Origin: DAOUMF01 sp034408935
Lineage (GTDB): Bacteria; Chloroflexota; Dehalococcoidia; SM23-28-2; RBG-16-64-32
Length of the DNA stretch: 64,000 nucleotides
Direction of reading: 5' to 3'
Assembly: GCA_034408935.1 (NCBI GenBank)
Contig: DAOUMV010000003.1
Coordinates: 248,001 to 312,000 of the forward strand
The number at the start of each line of letters is the position of its first letter. The first letter of the stretch is position 1. The notes under the pieces were generated by a model that was given only the letters and a program-made list of their open reading frames with translations, searched no databases and was not told the origin of the DNA. Both the position numbers and the translations under genes were made by a program. Below are positions 32,668 through 41,614 of the stretch, in pieces.

Positions 32668-34669
32668 CGACCTGCTCCAGGATCAGGTTGCCAAAGGGGT
32701 CGACGGCGCCTCGCCAGCCGGACGGGACGGCGGTGGTGGCGTCCATCTGGACAACGATGGCTGGGCCCTCGATGCGGTCGCCGGGCGAGAGGCGCGAGCG
32801 GTCGTAGATGGCCGCGTGCGTCGGGCCGCCGAACCACACGTCGCGGTGGCCAAGGAGGGGGTCTTCGCCGGAGGGCTGGATCGGCGGGAGATCGAGGGCG
32901 GTGGTCGGGACGGTGAGGCGGACGCGCAGGTTCACGACCTCCGTCGTGCGTGCGGGCTCGCTGTGGCTGTAGCGCTCTTGGTGCAGGTCGTGGAAGCGCG
33001 GCAAGAAGGAGGCGGGGGCCAGCTCGTCGGCGGGGACGGACAGCTCGTACGACTGACCGGCGTAGCGCATCTCCAGGAAACGCTGGACGGTGAGATCATC
33101 GGCGGGCAGGTTTTCGTCCCGCAACCCGTGGATACCCTGTCGCTCCAGCTCGGACGAGAGGGCCAAGAGCGTGCGCTCCACGTCAGTCCAGCCGTCGCCG
33201 TCGGTGGGGACGGTGAGCATCGCCGCGGCGGACAGGTCCTTGGTGACGGGCGCGGCGGCGATCCCCAGGGCGGAGAGGACGCCCGGATAGAGGGGTACCA
33301 GCACCCGCCGCATGCGGAGTGAGGCGGCCAGGTCGCAGGCGTGAAGGGGCCCGGCGCCACCGAAAGCCACCAGCGTGAATCCGCCTGCGGCGGACGGGTC
33401 GTGGCCCCGCTCCACGGAGACCACACGCAGGGCGCGCTCCATGTTGGCGTTGGCTACGCGCAGGACGGCGGCTGCGGCGGCGGTGGCGTCGCCGGCGTAG
33501 GCCGCGGCCAGCCGCGTAACCGCAGATCGGGAGAGGTCTGGTCGCACTTCCATGCGGCCGGCCAGGAAGTGCTCCGGCGTGATGCGTCCCAGCGTCACCT
33601 GGGCGTCGGTGACGGTGGGGTCCTGGCCGCGGCCGTAGAACGCGGGGCCGGGGTCTGCGCCTGCGCTCTCCGGGCCGACTCGCAGGGCGCCGCCAGCGTC
33701 GATGCGGGCGATGGAGCCGCCGCCGGCGCCTACGCTGAGGACGTCGACGCTTGGCCCCCGCAGCGGCAGATCGCCCACTGCGGACTCGTCTCGTTCGCCG
33801 ATGCGGCCGGGACAGAGCGAGACGTCCGTGGAGGTGCCTCCCATGTCGAGCGTAATGATGTGATCGAAGCCGGCAGCGGAGGCGATGCGGAAGGCGCCGG
33901 CGACGCCTCCCGCCGGGCCGGACAGCGCCGTGCGCACGGCGAGGCGCGCCGCTGCCTGCGGGCTCATGCTGCCGCCGCTAGAGCCCATCACCCGCAGGCT
34001 GTCGACGCCCCGCCGCCTCAGCTCCGACTCCAGCGGCGACAGGTAGCGGGAGACGATGGGCCCCACGTAGGCGTTGACCACCGTCGTGGCCGTTCGCTCG
34101 TACTCGCGGTGTTCGGGGAGCACCTCATGGGAGGGTGAGACGAACAGGCGCCGTTGCCGGGCAGCCTCGGCAACGAGGCGCTCGTGCGCAGGGTTGCGAA
34201 AGGAGAACAGGAAGCAGACCGCGAGCGACTCCGCGCCGTGTGCCTCTACCTCATCCAGGAGTCGCTCCACCTGTGACGGGTCGAGCGGCCCGAGCGCGTT
34301 GCCCTCGCAGTCCAGCCGCTCGTCCGCCTCCAGCCGTAGCTCGTCGGGGACGAGGGGCTGCGGTCGCTGGGGGGAGAGGTCGTACAGCTTGGGGCGCGTC
34401 TGGCGGCCGATGACCAGGACGTCGCGGAAGCCGGCGGTGGTGATGAGGGCGGTCCTGGTGCCCTTCCGCTCGATGATAGCGTTGGTGGCGACGGTAGAGC
34501 CGTGGGCCACCTGGTCCGGCCGAGCGCCCATCTCGCGCAGGCCCTCCAGGACGCCGCGGGCAGGGTCGTCCGGCGTGGACGGCCGCTTGTAGACGGCGAT
34601 GCGGTCGTGGCCGATTAGCAGGAAGTCGGTGAAGGTGCCGCCGACGTCGACACCGAGGATGGATGGCAT
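32660..34669 (-). CDS. hyuA: Hydantoinase A / oxoprolinase family protein
   Basis: The 669-aa ATP-binding subunit. LGVDVGGTFTDFLLIG is the phosphate-binding N-terminus, HGSTVATNAIIERKGTRTAL follows near residue 57, HIITLDMGGTSTDVSLC is the second phosphate loop, and VAFGGAGPLHACDLA is the third. Whether the substrate is a hydantoin, 5-oxoproline or acetone-like ketone cannot be told. ATG 34669 lies ten bases after TATAAT with no ribosome site. Confidence 0.9.
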   Translation of the reverse strand: MPSILGVDVGGTFTDFLLIGHDRIAVYKRPSTPDDPARGVLEGLREMGARPDQVAHGSTVATNAIIERKGTRTALITTAGFRDVLVIGRQTRPKLYDLSPQRPQPLVPDELRLEADERLDCEGNALGPLDPSQVERLLDEVEAHGAESLAVCFLFSFRNPAHERLVAEAARQRRLFVSPSHEVLPEHREYERTATTVVNAYVGPIVSRYLSPLESELRRRGVDSLRVMGSSGGSMSPQAAARLAVRTALSGPAGGVAGAFRIASAAGFDHIITLDMGGTSTDVSLCPGRIGERDESAVGDLPLRGPSVDVLSVGAGGGSIARIDAGGALRVGPESAGADPGPAFYGRGQDPTVTDAQVTLGRITPEHFLAGRMEVRPDLSRSAVTRLAAAYAGDATAAAAAVLRVANANMERALRVVSVERGHDPSAAGGFTLVAFGGAGPLHACDLAASLRMRRVLVPLYPGVLSALGIAAAPVTKDLSAAAMLTVPTDGDGWTDVERTLLALSSELERQGIHGLRDENLPADDLTVQRFLEMRYAGQSYELSVPADELAPASFLPRFHDLHQERYSHSEPARTTEVVNLRVRLTVPTTALDLPPIQPSGEDPLLGHRDVWFGGPTHAAIYDRSRLSPGDRIEGPAIVVQMDATTAVPSGWRGAVDPFGNLILEQVDA

Positions 34670-34679
34670 TTCAGCACGG

Positions 34680-34685
34680 ATTATA
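34680..34685 (-). promoter_or_regulatory. -10 box of hyuAB, leaderless type
   Basis: TATAAT on the minus strand lies ten bases before the hyuA ATG; no convincing -35. Confidence 0.5.
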
Positions 34686-34717
34686 CGCCGAAGGGTGAGG
34701 GTTGAGGCGCGAGCAGC

Positions 34718-35494
34718 TTACTCCCCTACGGCCGGTGTGGGGAAGCCTGGGGGTAAGGGAGGATCGTACGGCTTCAAGCGACGGAACTGCTCCTCGGTGT
34801 AGGGCCTGACAACGCTGTCTATCAGGCGGCCGTGGAGAGCTGCTTGTTGTCCCGCTCGATATATGAGGAACTTGATGAGGCCAGCACCCAACGGCCCAGC
34901 AAAAGCGGTGGTGAGGTCTCCCGAAGACACGACCTCGGGAGCAATCCGGCCCCCTTCGTGGTGGTCAACCGGGGCGCCCGGGTCGAGATTCTCGACGAAG
35001 GTCAGGGTCCACGTGCCGCGGATCGTTTCTGTGGGCGGCTCACTGACGGTCGCCATGGTCATGTCTGTGATAGTGAGGGTCAGGGCCTTTCCCTCTCCCT
35101 TGTAGGGTTCTCCGATCAACACACCTGCTGTGACGCCGAGAGAGGTGCCAAGGATGGAGTTGGTGGCAAGGTACTCCTCACTAAGGTCGTCGGTCAGTTT
35201 GATGGATGCGGGTGACAATTCCACGGCCGATTCGGGGCCGTCGATGGCGTAGCGAATTCTCACGTGCTCCCAGTTCACGTCAAAGCTGAAGACCGTAAGG
35301 CCAACGCCGTCGTGCTCCGTCCGGTACTCTCCGGTTGGCTGCCAGACAATGGAGGCAGGTTGCGAGTGGGCCGTAGCGGTTGGTACTGGAGTTAGATAGG
35401 AAGGAGCAGGTTCGTCGCCGCCGCAGGCTGAAAGCACGGCGAAGGGAAGTACCAGCGCTAGGAACGCAATCGTGCGACGCGGAAAGGCCCTCAT
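34718..35494 (-). CDS. Lipoprotein, paralogue of the gene at 62756
   Basis: A 258-aa lipoprotein (lipobox VLSAC). The mature domain has WQPTGEYRTEHDGVGLTV, IKLTDDLSEEYL, LGTSLGVTAGVLIGEPYKGE and GKALTLTITDM, all matched in the 273-aa lipoprotein at 62756. ATG 35494 has GGAGAGA upstream; the frame before it is not conserved. I know no function; a beta-sandwich binding domain is likely from the alternation of strands. Confidence 0.8.
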   Translation of the reverse strand: MRAFPRRTIAFLALVLPFAVLSACGGDEPAPSYLTPVPTATAHSQPASIVWQPTGEYRTEHDGVGLTVFSFDVNWEHVRIRYAIDGPESAVELSPASIKLTDDLSEEYLATNSILGTSLGVTAGVLIGEPYKGEGKALTLTITDMTMATVSEPPTETIRGTWTLTFVENLDPGAPVDHHEGGRIAPEVVSSGDLTTAFAGPLGAGLIKFLIYRAGQQAALHGRLIDSVVRPYTEEQFRRLKPYDPPLPPGFPTPAVGE

Positions 35495-35730
35495 CGCGAT
35501 CTCTCCGTTGGCTCCCCCGGAGGCCGTCTGGAGTATCCTCCTTCGCACCGCCCTCGTCAAGCGCCGGTCGATCGGCCCTTCCGTCTGACGTAAGCGTTAT
35601 GGTATCCTGCTGGGGAAGGCCGCAGCACGCGCCAGGGTGCGCGGCTTCATCATTGGGAGTGACAGCAAGCCGCCGATCGGATCCGGTCGCGCGGCAAGCA
35701 GCGCGAGGGGAGACCGCCGGACGAGGCCTG

Positions 35731-36426
35731 ATGGGCACGATCATCGACCTGCACATCCATACGAGGCTTGGGTCAATGGACAGCGACATCTCGCCCAGGC
35801 GGCTGGCCGAGTCGGCCAAGGCTGCAGGGCTGACCGGCGTGGGCCTCACGGAGCACATGTCGCCGTGGCCCGCCGATGAGGTCGAGCGCTTTCGGCGGGA
35901 GAGCGGCCTGTTCGCCTTCACGACGCGCGAATGGTCGACCGAGATGGGCCATATGGTGGTGCTCGGGCTGGACCGCGAGGTGCGGGGTATCACCCGCGCC
36001 CGCGACCTGCATCGGGCGTGCCAGGACAACGGCGGCTACATGATCATCTGCCACCCGTTCCGTTACTTCCCGGGGCCCTCGAACCGCCTGTTCGGGAGCC
36101 GGCGCGACGGCCACGAGCTGTCCGCGGAGGCCCTGGCAGAGCACCCGGTGTTCCACATGGCGGACGCTATCGAGGTACTGAACGGGGGCTGCATCGAGCG
36201 GGAGAACGCTCTCGCGCAGGAGGTGGCGCGGGTGCTGGGGAAGCCGGGGGTGGGGGGCAGCGACGCCCACATGCCGATGGAGGTAGGCAGCTACGCCACG
36301 GTGTTCGAGAAGGAACTCGAGGGCGAGGAGGAGATGCTGGTGGAGCTGCGGGCGGGCCGCTTCCAGCCGGCTCGCCGCGAGCAGCCTGGCGTCTTCGAGG
36401 CGCTGGAGCAGATAGTCCGTCCCTAG
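35731..36426 (+). CDS. PHP-domain phosphoesterase
   Basis: A 231-aa PHP protein. Metal-binding motifs are IDLHIHTRLGSMDSD, GLTEHMSPW, ICHPFRYFPG and GGSDAHMP, all in the right order. Such proteins hydrolyse nucleotide or sugar phosphates, or 3',5'-bisphosphates. ATG 35731 begins the conserved MGTIIDLHIH; the long frame upstream is not conserved and lies antisense to the lipoprotein. The stop codon is followed directly by a copy of the 20-bp repeat. Confidence 0.87.
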   Translation: MGTIIDLHIHTRLGSMDSDISPRRLAESAKAAGLTGVGLTEHMSPWPADEVERFRRESGLFAFTTREWSTEMGHMVVLGLDREVRGITRARDLHRACQDNGGYMIICHPFRYFPGPSNRLFGSRRDGHELSAEALAEHPVFHMADAIEVLNGGCIERENALAQEVARVLGKPGVGGSDAHMPMEVGSYATVFEKELEGEEEMLVELRAGRFQPARREQPGVFEALEQIVRP

Positions 36427-36446
36427 CCTGCCTGGTGGCAGGCGGG
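36427..36446. repeat. 20-bp palindrome copy 3 (worn)
   Basis: CCTGCCTGGTGGCAGGCGGG fills the gap between two convergent stop codons and is followed by CTC. Confidence 0.6.
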
Positions 36447-36447
36447 C

Positions 36448-36906
36448 TCAGCGTCTTCGCCGGAAGAGGCCTGTCACCTGATCCCAGATGCCGCCGCCGC
36501 GGCCGCCGCTCTTCAGACCGCTTAGGAAGTGGCCCCAGGCAGCCTCGGCGGAGGCGGCGCGGGCCAGGCCGTGGACGCGCTCCTCAATGATCTCCCGAAC
36601 GCGGGCCTCCTCGCCGGCGTCCAGCCACCAACCGTGGCTGCCGCAGGCGTCCAGCTCCAGGTTATAGGCGCGGTAGTTGAAGGCGGTCATGCGCTTGCCG
36701 CACTTTGGGCAGTCCATCTCGCTCTGGTGCTCGGCGTACCTGATGGTGGCGCGCCGCTCCTCGGCTGTGGAGGGGACGGTCGCCTCCAGTTGGTCAAGCT
36801 CATCGCGGTCCAGCCAGCGGCCGTCGCAGGAGGGGCAACGGTCCACTTCGATGCCGTGGTACTCCCGCTCGACGACGAGATCGGCATGACAGCGGGGACA
36901 TTTCAT
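36448..36906 (-). CDS. Double TFIIB-type zinc-finger protein
   Basis: A 152-aa protein with two zf-TFIIB modules. The first is CPRCHADLVVEREYHGIEVD plus CPSCDGRWLDRDEL; the second is CPKCGKRMTAFNYRAYNLEL plus DACGSHGWWLDAGEEARVRE, where one cysteine is replaced by His. The basic C-terminus ends in RRRR. The family is common next to unrelated genes and has no known role. Confidence 0.82.
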   Translation of the reverse strand: MKCPRCHADLVVEREYHGIEVDRCPSCDGRWLDRDELDQLEATVPSTAEERRATIRYAEHQSEMDCPKCGKRMTAFNYRAYNLELDACGSHGWWLDAGEEARVREIIEERVHGLARAASAEAAWGHFLSGLKSGGRGGGIWDQVTGLFRRRR

Positions 36907-36967
36907 GATGGCTCGCTCCCTTTCTCTACAGGATACGAGTCTAGGGTAGCACAGGGATGGATAGCAC

Positions 36968-37660
36968 TCAGGGCTGGCGAAGCAACTCCGCGGCCATCTG
37001 GTCGATGAGGCTGCTCGTCGTCAGGAACCAGGCGAGGAGTGGTGTCAAGGCGATCGTGGACGTGCCAAGTGCCGCCATCTGTACCTTGCCCTCTACCATG
37101 GGTTTGAAGTCGGCCTCCGGGAAGACCTTCTTATGATAGGGCCAGAACGACTTGCCGTAGCAGAAGACGAAACGTGGTCGGTTCGCGTCGAACAGGTGCC
37201 TGAGTGCCGCGATCCTCTCAGGTAGGACGGTGCGCGCGTATTGATCCCAGGACGACCAGGGCCACCGGCGGGGCCAGTGACGGCCGCTGGGCCTGGGGAG
37301 CGGGAGCAGTTCAGTCAAGAAGGTATCGCCGTCGGTTGTGCCCAGTGTCTGAGACTGGTACCTGCGGCAGGTCTCGCCGTCCCACCAGTCAGGGTCGTCC
37401 TTCAGGCGGAGGACGATCTTGCACATCGCTCCCAACGTCGGGAGCAGTCTCTGGGTGGCGAATTGGAGGTCGGGGAGTGAATGGACGCGGGAGAGGTCGT
37501 CGATTTCTTGAAATTGGGTCGCACGAGTCAACAGCTCCTGGTCCGTGCCCTGGCCGTATTCTTCTGCGCCCACGAACCAGTAGGTGCCAGCGGGGTTGCC
37601 ATAGCCCTTGAAGTTTAGGAGCTTCTGCCAATACTCATCGGTGAGGCGAGACGTTGTCAA
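36968..37660 (-). CDS. Hypothetical protein, possibly uracil-DNA-glycosylase-like fold
   Basis: The 230-aa protein starts with a GYGNPAGTYWFVGAEEYGQG block and has RPRFVFCYGKSFWPYHKKVF later, a pattern like the nucleotide-binding strands of UDG-superfamily proteins. The catalytic loops of known UDG classes are not obvious, so the function is open. TTG start overlaps the larE stop as TTGA, so both are cotranscribed. Confidence 0.6.
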   Translation of the reverse strand: MTTSRLTDEYWQKLLNFKGYGNPAGTYWFVGAEEYGQGTDQELLTRATQFQEIDDLSRVHSLPDLQFATQRLLPTLGAMCKIVLRLKDDPDWWDGETCRRYQSQTLGTTDGDTFLTELLPLPRPSGRHWPRRWPWSSWDQYARTVLPERIAALRHLFDANRPRFVFCYGKSFWPYHKKVFPEADFKPMVEGKVQMAALGTSTIALTPLLAWFLTTSSLIDQMAAELLRQP

Positions 37661-38490
37661 CTACGAACCTCCCCGCGTACTGGCTCCAGCGGCAGGTTGA
37701 GCGATCCCGAGCGGAATCCCGCGAGGTCTAGCGTCACGTACAGGTAGCCCAGCGCTTTGAGCTTCTCCACCACGTCCGCCCGACGGTCGACGAGCAATCG
37801 TAGCCCATCCTCGTCCGTCTCGATGCGGGCCACGTCATCGTGGTGGCGGACGCGGAGCTGTCGCAGACCGAGGGAGCGCAGGTATTCCTCCGCCTCCTCG
37901 ATGCGGCCCAGCGCCTCGAGGGTCACCGGCGTGCCGTAGGGGATGCGCGAGGAGAGGCAGGCCATGGCGGGCTTGTCCCACGTGGGCAAGCCGCGCTCCT
38001 GGGATAGGGTGCGAATATCTTCCTTGGTTAGGCCGGCCTCCAGTAGTGGGCTGCGGACGCCGTGCTGATCGGCGGCGCGACGCCCGGGGCGGAAGTCACC
38101 GGTATCGTCCAGGTTGCAGCCGTCGGCGACGCAGTCGAAGCCGCGCTCCCGCGCCATCGCTGTGAGGCGGCTGTACAGCTCGTCCTTGCACTGGAAGCAG
38201 CGGTCGGGGCTGTTGGCCACGTACTCGGGGTCGTCCATCTCCCGCGTCTCTATGAATTCGTGGGGGATGCCGATGTGGCGCGCCAGCGCTCTGGCCTTAT
38301 CCACCTCCGACGACGGCACGGAGGGGGAGACGCCGGTCGTCGCCAGGGCGCGATCGCCGAGGACATCGTGGGCTACGGCGGTCAGGAAGGTGGAGTCCAC
38401 GCCGCCAGAGTAGGCGACGACGACGGAGCCCATCTCGGCGATGAGCCGCTTGAGGGCCTCGAGCTTGGCCTCCAGGGCGGCCTCAGTCAC
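37657..38490 (-). CDS. larE: ATP-dependent sacrificial sulfur transferase LarE
   Basis: LarE adds sulfur to the nicotinic-acid-derived precursor of the nickel-pincer (NPN) cofactor. The 277-aa protein has the PP-loop AYSGGVDST (26-34), C98 and C101 in RCFQCKD, and C178 in KPAMACLSSRIPYG. Three cysteines in this layout point to the [4Fe-4S]-type LarE rather than the single-cysteine sacrificial type. larB and larC are not in the window. GTG start lies eight bases after a -10 box. Confidence 0.9.
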   Translation of the reverse strand: MTEAALEAKLEALKRLIAEMGSVVVAYSGGVDSTFLTAVAHDVLGDRALATTGVSPSVPSSEVDKARALARHIGIPHEFIETREMDDPEYVANSPDRCFQCKDELYSRLTAMARERGFDCVADGCNLDDTGDFRPGRRAADQHGVRSPLLEAGLTKEDIRTLSQERGLPTWDKPAMACLSSRIPYGTPVTLEALGRIEEAEEYLRSLGLRQLRVRHHDDVARIETDEDGLRLLVDRRADVVEKLKALGYLYVTLDLAGFRSGSLNLPLEPVRGEVRS

Positions 38491-38498
38491 AACACTCT

Positions 38499-38504
38499 AT
38501 GATA
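38499..38504 (-). promoter_or_regulatory. -10 box of larE, leaderless type
   Basis: TATCAT lies eight bases before the GTG on the minus strand. Confidence 0.45.
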
Positions 38505-38520
38505 GCATGCCATTCGCTCA

Positions 38521-38564
38521 TCCTTCGACAGGCTCTCGCCACTGCGGACAGGCAGGACGAGCGG
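38521..38564. repeat. Dispersed repeat copy, interrupted
   Basis: TCCTTCGACAGGCTC and AGGACGAGCGG match the common repeat, split by TCGCCACTGCGGACAGGC, which differs from the palindrome but shares its GGCAGG end. Confidence 0.6.
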
Positions 38565-38575
38565 TTGGCGTGCGG

Positions 38576-39649
38576 CTAGGGCGTGATGGCGATCTTGAGC
38601 ACACCCTCTGCCTTGGAGCGGAACAGGTCGATGGCCTTGGGGGCGTCGGCGAGCTTCATGCGGTGGGTGAAGAGCGGCGACAGGTCGACGTTGCCGTGCT
38701 CCAGCAAGCCCAGGAGGTGCTGCATCCGCTCCGCCCCGGAGGGGCACATAGTGGTGACGATCTTGCGGTGGTAGAACGACGGCGCGCCCACGATGGGCAG
38801 GTTGAGCTGGGGCGTGAGGCCGTAGACGCCGATGCTGGAGGCGGTGCCGCCCTGGCGGACGACGCGGGTGGCGGCCTCAAAGGTGGCCTGGGTACCGACG
38901 GCTTCGACGGCGATGTCCACGCCCTGGCCGTCGGTGAGGGCCATGATCTCGGCGACCGGGTCCTTCTCCTTGGCGTTGATGACGACGGAAGCGCCGACCT
39001 TCTTGGATATCTCCAGGCGCTCGGGGAACGTATCCACGCCGATGACGAGGCCGCAGCCGCGGGCGCGGGCGCCAGCGGTGGCGCACAGGCCCAGTGGGCC
39101 CTGGGCGAAGACGGCGACGGAGTCGCCGAAGCCGGCTTCGGCACGATCGATGGCACCGAAGCCGGTGGACATGATGTCTGTGGCCAACATCGCTGCCTCG
39201 TCGGAGACGCCGTCGGGCACCTTGGCGACATTCACTTCGGCGAAGGGGATGCGGAAGTACTCAGCCTGGCAGCCGAACAGTACGCGGCCAAGGCGACCGC
39301 CGGTGCCGGTGCACATCGAGTAGTCCCCGCGCAGGCAGGCTGCGCACTTGCCGCAGCCAACGAGGCAAGAGCTGATGACGCGCTCGCCGGGCTGGAAGCG
39401 GGTCACGCCGGGGCCCACGGCGTGGACAGTGCCGACGCCCTCGTGGCCCATGGGCAGGCCCTCCGGCAGCAGGCAATCGGCGTATATGCCTGCCAGCAAT
39501 TCGTTGGGGTATTCGTCCAGGAAGTGCATGTCGGAGCCGCAGACGGTGGCCATGGACATCTTGATCACGATCTCGCCTTCACCGGGCTCCGGGATGGGGA
39601 CGTCCATCATCTCTACCTTGCCGAGGGTGGTCTTAATGCATGCTTGCAC
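38576..39649 (-). CDS. Zinc-dependent medium-chain alcohol dehydrogenase
   Basis: A 357-aa MDR enzyme. The catalytic zinc ligands are C37 (VCGSDMH) and the GHEGVGTVHAVG histidine/glutamate; the structural zinc site is CGKCAACLRGDYSMC. The Rossmann motif is read as AQGPLGLCATAGARARGCGL, with GPLG in place of GxGxxG. It oxidises an unknown alcohol or threonine/sorbitol-like substrate with NAD(P). GTG start with GAGGAGG upstream. Confidence 0.88.
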   Translation of the reverse strand: MQACIKTTLGKVEMMDVPIPEPGEGEIVIKMSMATVCGSDMHFLDEYPNELLAGIYADCLLPEGLPMGHEGVGTVHAVGPGVTRFQPGERVISSCLVGCGKCAACLRGDYSMCTGTGGRLGRVLFGCQAEYFRIPFAEVNVAKVPDGVSDEAAMLATDIMSTGFGAIDRAEAGFGDSVAVFAQGPLGLCATAGARARGCGLVIGVDTFPERLEISKKVGASVVINAKEKDPVAEIMALTDGQGVDIAVEAVGTQATFEAATRVVRQGGTASSIGVYGLTPQLNLPIVGAPSFYHRKIVTTMCPSGAERMQHLLGLLEHGNVDLSPLFTHRMKLADAPKAIDLFRSKAEGVLKIAITP

Positions 39650-39727
39650 GGGAAACCTCCTCTAGTTCGGGTGACCGCGCCAATGACAGCACAGCGGCCG
39701 CTCTACGTCAAGGGGAACGCCGTCTCG

Positions 39728-39756
39728 TTGACCGGCGGGTTCGGTTGGGCTAATCT
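39728..39756 (+). promoter_or_regulatory. rplY promoter
   Basis: TTGACC and TAATCT are 17 bp apart, 24 bp before the start codon, which has AAAGGAGAAAG as ribosome site. Confidence 0.6.
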
Positions 39757-39780
39757 GGAACGTGGCCAAAGGAGAAAGCT

Positions 39781-40479
39781 ATGGCGAAGCGGTCCAAAGT
39801 CGAGTTGAACGTCAGCCCTCGCCCAATTCTGGGCAAGAAGGTGAAGCGCCTGCGGCGTGAGGGGATCATCCCGGCCAACGTCTACGGGCACGCCCTGGAC
39901 TCGGTAGCGATTCAGGTGCCTAGGGACGACCTGGTGCGCGTCATTCGCACGGCCGGACGGAACGAGATCATCTACCTGCGTCTGGACGGTGAGGAGCCTC
40001 GCCCCACTTTCGTGCGCCAGATCCAGCGCAACCCGGTGACGGACGCGATCCTGCACGTGGACTTCTACCAGATATCGCTTCGGGAGAAAGTTCGCATGGA
40101 GGTGCCTGTGGCCCTGGTGGGCACCGCCCCCGCCGAGCAGACCTACGGGGGCACCCTGTTGCACAGCCTGGATAGTATCACGGTTGAGGGTCTTCCCACC
40201 GATATCCCCTCCGTCATTGAGGTGGAGGTGTCCGGTTTGGAGGAGATCGATGCGGCCATCCACGTGTCAGAGCTCAACGTCCCAGACGAGGTGACCGTCC
40301 TCAGCGATCCAGAGGTCGTGGTGGCGAAGATTGCTCCGCCGCACGTGGAGAAGGAGGTCGAGGAAGAGGTCGAGGAGGAAGAGGAGGCTGCTGAGGAGGA
40401 GGCTGCTGAGGAGGAAGGCGCTGAGAAGGAAGCGGCGGAGGAGGGCGCAGCCGAAGGCGGTGAGGAAGGCAAAGACTAG
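39781..40479 (+). CDS. rplY: 50S ribosomal protein L25 (Ctc/TL5 form)
   Basis: The 232-aa protein binds 5S rRNA. The N-terminal L25 domain (LRREGIIPANVYG, VTDAILHVDFYQI) is followed by the TL5 beta domain (VEVPVALVG-like, VEGLPTDIPSVIEV, HVSELNVPDEVTVL). The last 45 residues are an acidic, alanine-rich tail of Glu/Ala runs, which is often variable in Ctc proteins. It is monocistronic with its own promoter and terminator. Confidence 0.95.
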   Translation: MAKRSKVELNVSPRPILGKKVKRLRREGIIPANVYGHALDSVAIQVPRDDLVRVIRTAGRNEIIYLRLDGEEPRPTFVRQIQRNPVTDAILHVDFYQISLREKVRMEVPVALVGTAPAEQTYGGTLLHSLDSITVEGLPTDIPSVIEVEVSGLEEIDAAIHVSELNVPDEVTVLSDPEVVVAKIAPPHVEKEVEEEVEEEEEAAEEEAAEEEGAEKEAAEEGAAEGGEEGKD

Positions 40480-40501
40480 CGCTTGCGCGTCGTCGGACCC
40501 G

Positions 40502-40530
40502 GTGGGGAGAGCAGACGCTCTCCCCACTTT
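40502..40530. terminator. Bidirectional intrinsic terminator between rplY and fmt
   Basis: An 11-bp perfect stem (GTGGGGAGAGC) with AGAC loop followed by TTT; it serves rplY (+) and probably the end of fmt (-). Confidence 0.75.
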
Positions 40531-40532
40531 CG

Positions 40533-41498
40533 CTATGAGCCCAGCCTGCGGCCGATGAAGTCTCGCGCCCCCCGCAGGAACTCGGTCGCGGGCAGGCGGC
40601 GTCGTCCCTGCCGCTGGACTGACAGCACCGCCAGAAGGCCGTCCCCCGTCTGCACGCCGAACCCCCCTTGGTCGGCCTGCGCTCGAAGCTCGTCCTGCTG
40701 TTCCTCCCTGAGGGCCACTGTGGTCCCCGGAGGCGCTCCCTCGCCTGGCAGGGGCCAAGCCTCCCAGACGTGCAGCAGCTGGCCGTCCAGCGTCGTGTAG
40801 GCGCCGGGCCAGGGATCGTAGGCGCGAACCTGGCGCCAGATGCGCATCGCCGGCAGGGACCAGTCGATGGCGCCGTGCTCCTTCTTCAGCAGCGGAGTCT
40901 TGGTGGCCAGCGAATGGTCTTGCGGTTGCGGCTCGATCTCATCTCGCAGCCAGCCAGGGAGTGTCTCCGCCAGCAGGCTGGCGGCAAGGAGGGCGAGCTT
41001 CTCCGCCAGCGTGCCGCCGGTGTCCTGGTTCTCGATGGGAAGGGAGCGCTGGGCCAGGATGGGCCCGCTGTCTATGCCGGGGTCCATGAGCATGACCGTG
41101 GCCCCGGTCTCACGGTCGCCGGCGAGGATGGCGGCAGGGATGGGGGAAGCGCCGCGGTGTCGGGGCAAGAGGGAAGGGTGCACGTTGAGCACCCCCTTAG
41201 GCGGTATGTCCAGCACTTCCTGGCGTAGGATCTGGCCGTAGCCCACACCTATGCCCACCTCGGGATGCAGGGAGGTGAGTTCGGCTAGCGCCAAGGGGTC
41301 GCGCAGGCTCTCGGGCTGGCGCACGGGCAGCCCCATCGCCAGGGCCGCCGTCTTGACGGGAGGAGGAGTGAGGTGGCGGCCGCGTCCGGCGGGCCGGTCC
41401 GGTTGTGTATATACCGCCGCTATCTCGTACCCCTCATCCGCGAGTCGGCGTAGGGAGGGGACGGCGAAGGCAGGTGTGCCCAAGAAGACGATGGCCAT
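40533..41498 (-). CDS. fmt: Methionyl-tRNA formyltransferase
   Basis: The 321-aa enzyme formylates initiator Met-tRNA. FLGTPAFAVPSLRRL begins the Rossmann domain, NVHPSLLPRHRGASPI holds the catalytic Asn/His, and DPGIDSGPIL the catalytic Asp. The C-terminal OB domain starts after YDPWPGAYTTLDG. I start at ATG 41498 with GAAGGA upstream; the frame extends into the interrupted repeat upstream. def is not adjacent. Confidence 0.94.
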   Translation of the reverse strand: MAIVFLGTPAFAVPSLRRLADEGYEIAAVYTQPDRPAGRGRHLTPPPVKTAALAMGLPVRQPESLRDPLALAELTSLHPEVGIGVGYGQILRQEVLDIPPKGVLNVHPSLLPRHRGASPIPAAILAGDRETGATVMLMDPGIDSGPILAQRSLPIENQDTGGTLAEKLALLAASLLAETLPGWLRDEIEPQPQDHSLATKTPLLKKEHGAIDWSLPAMRIWRQVRAYDPWPGAYTTLDGQLLHVWEAWPLPGEGAPPGTTVALREEQQDELRAQADQGGFGVQTGDGLLAVLSVQRQGRRRLPATEFLRGARDFIGRRLGS

Positions 41499-41503
41499 GA
41501 CGG

Positions 41504-41556
41504 TCCTTCGATAGGCCTGCCTGCCGCCAGGCAGGCTCAGGACAGGTTCGCTCGCC
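41504..41556. repeat. Dispersed repeat split by a 20-bp palindrome
   Basis: TCCTTCGATAGG / CTCAGGACAGGTTCGCTCGCC is split at 41516-41535 by CCTGCCTGCCGCCAGGCAGG. Removing exactly 20 bp restores the CCTTCGACAGGCTCAGG form seen intact at 31062. Confidence 0.8.
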
Positions 41557-41614
41557 GATTCTAGCACGTGTCGCCTCCGTAACGCGATACGAACTGCGAG
41601 CGTTATAACTTGCG

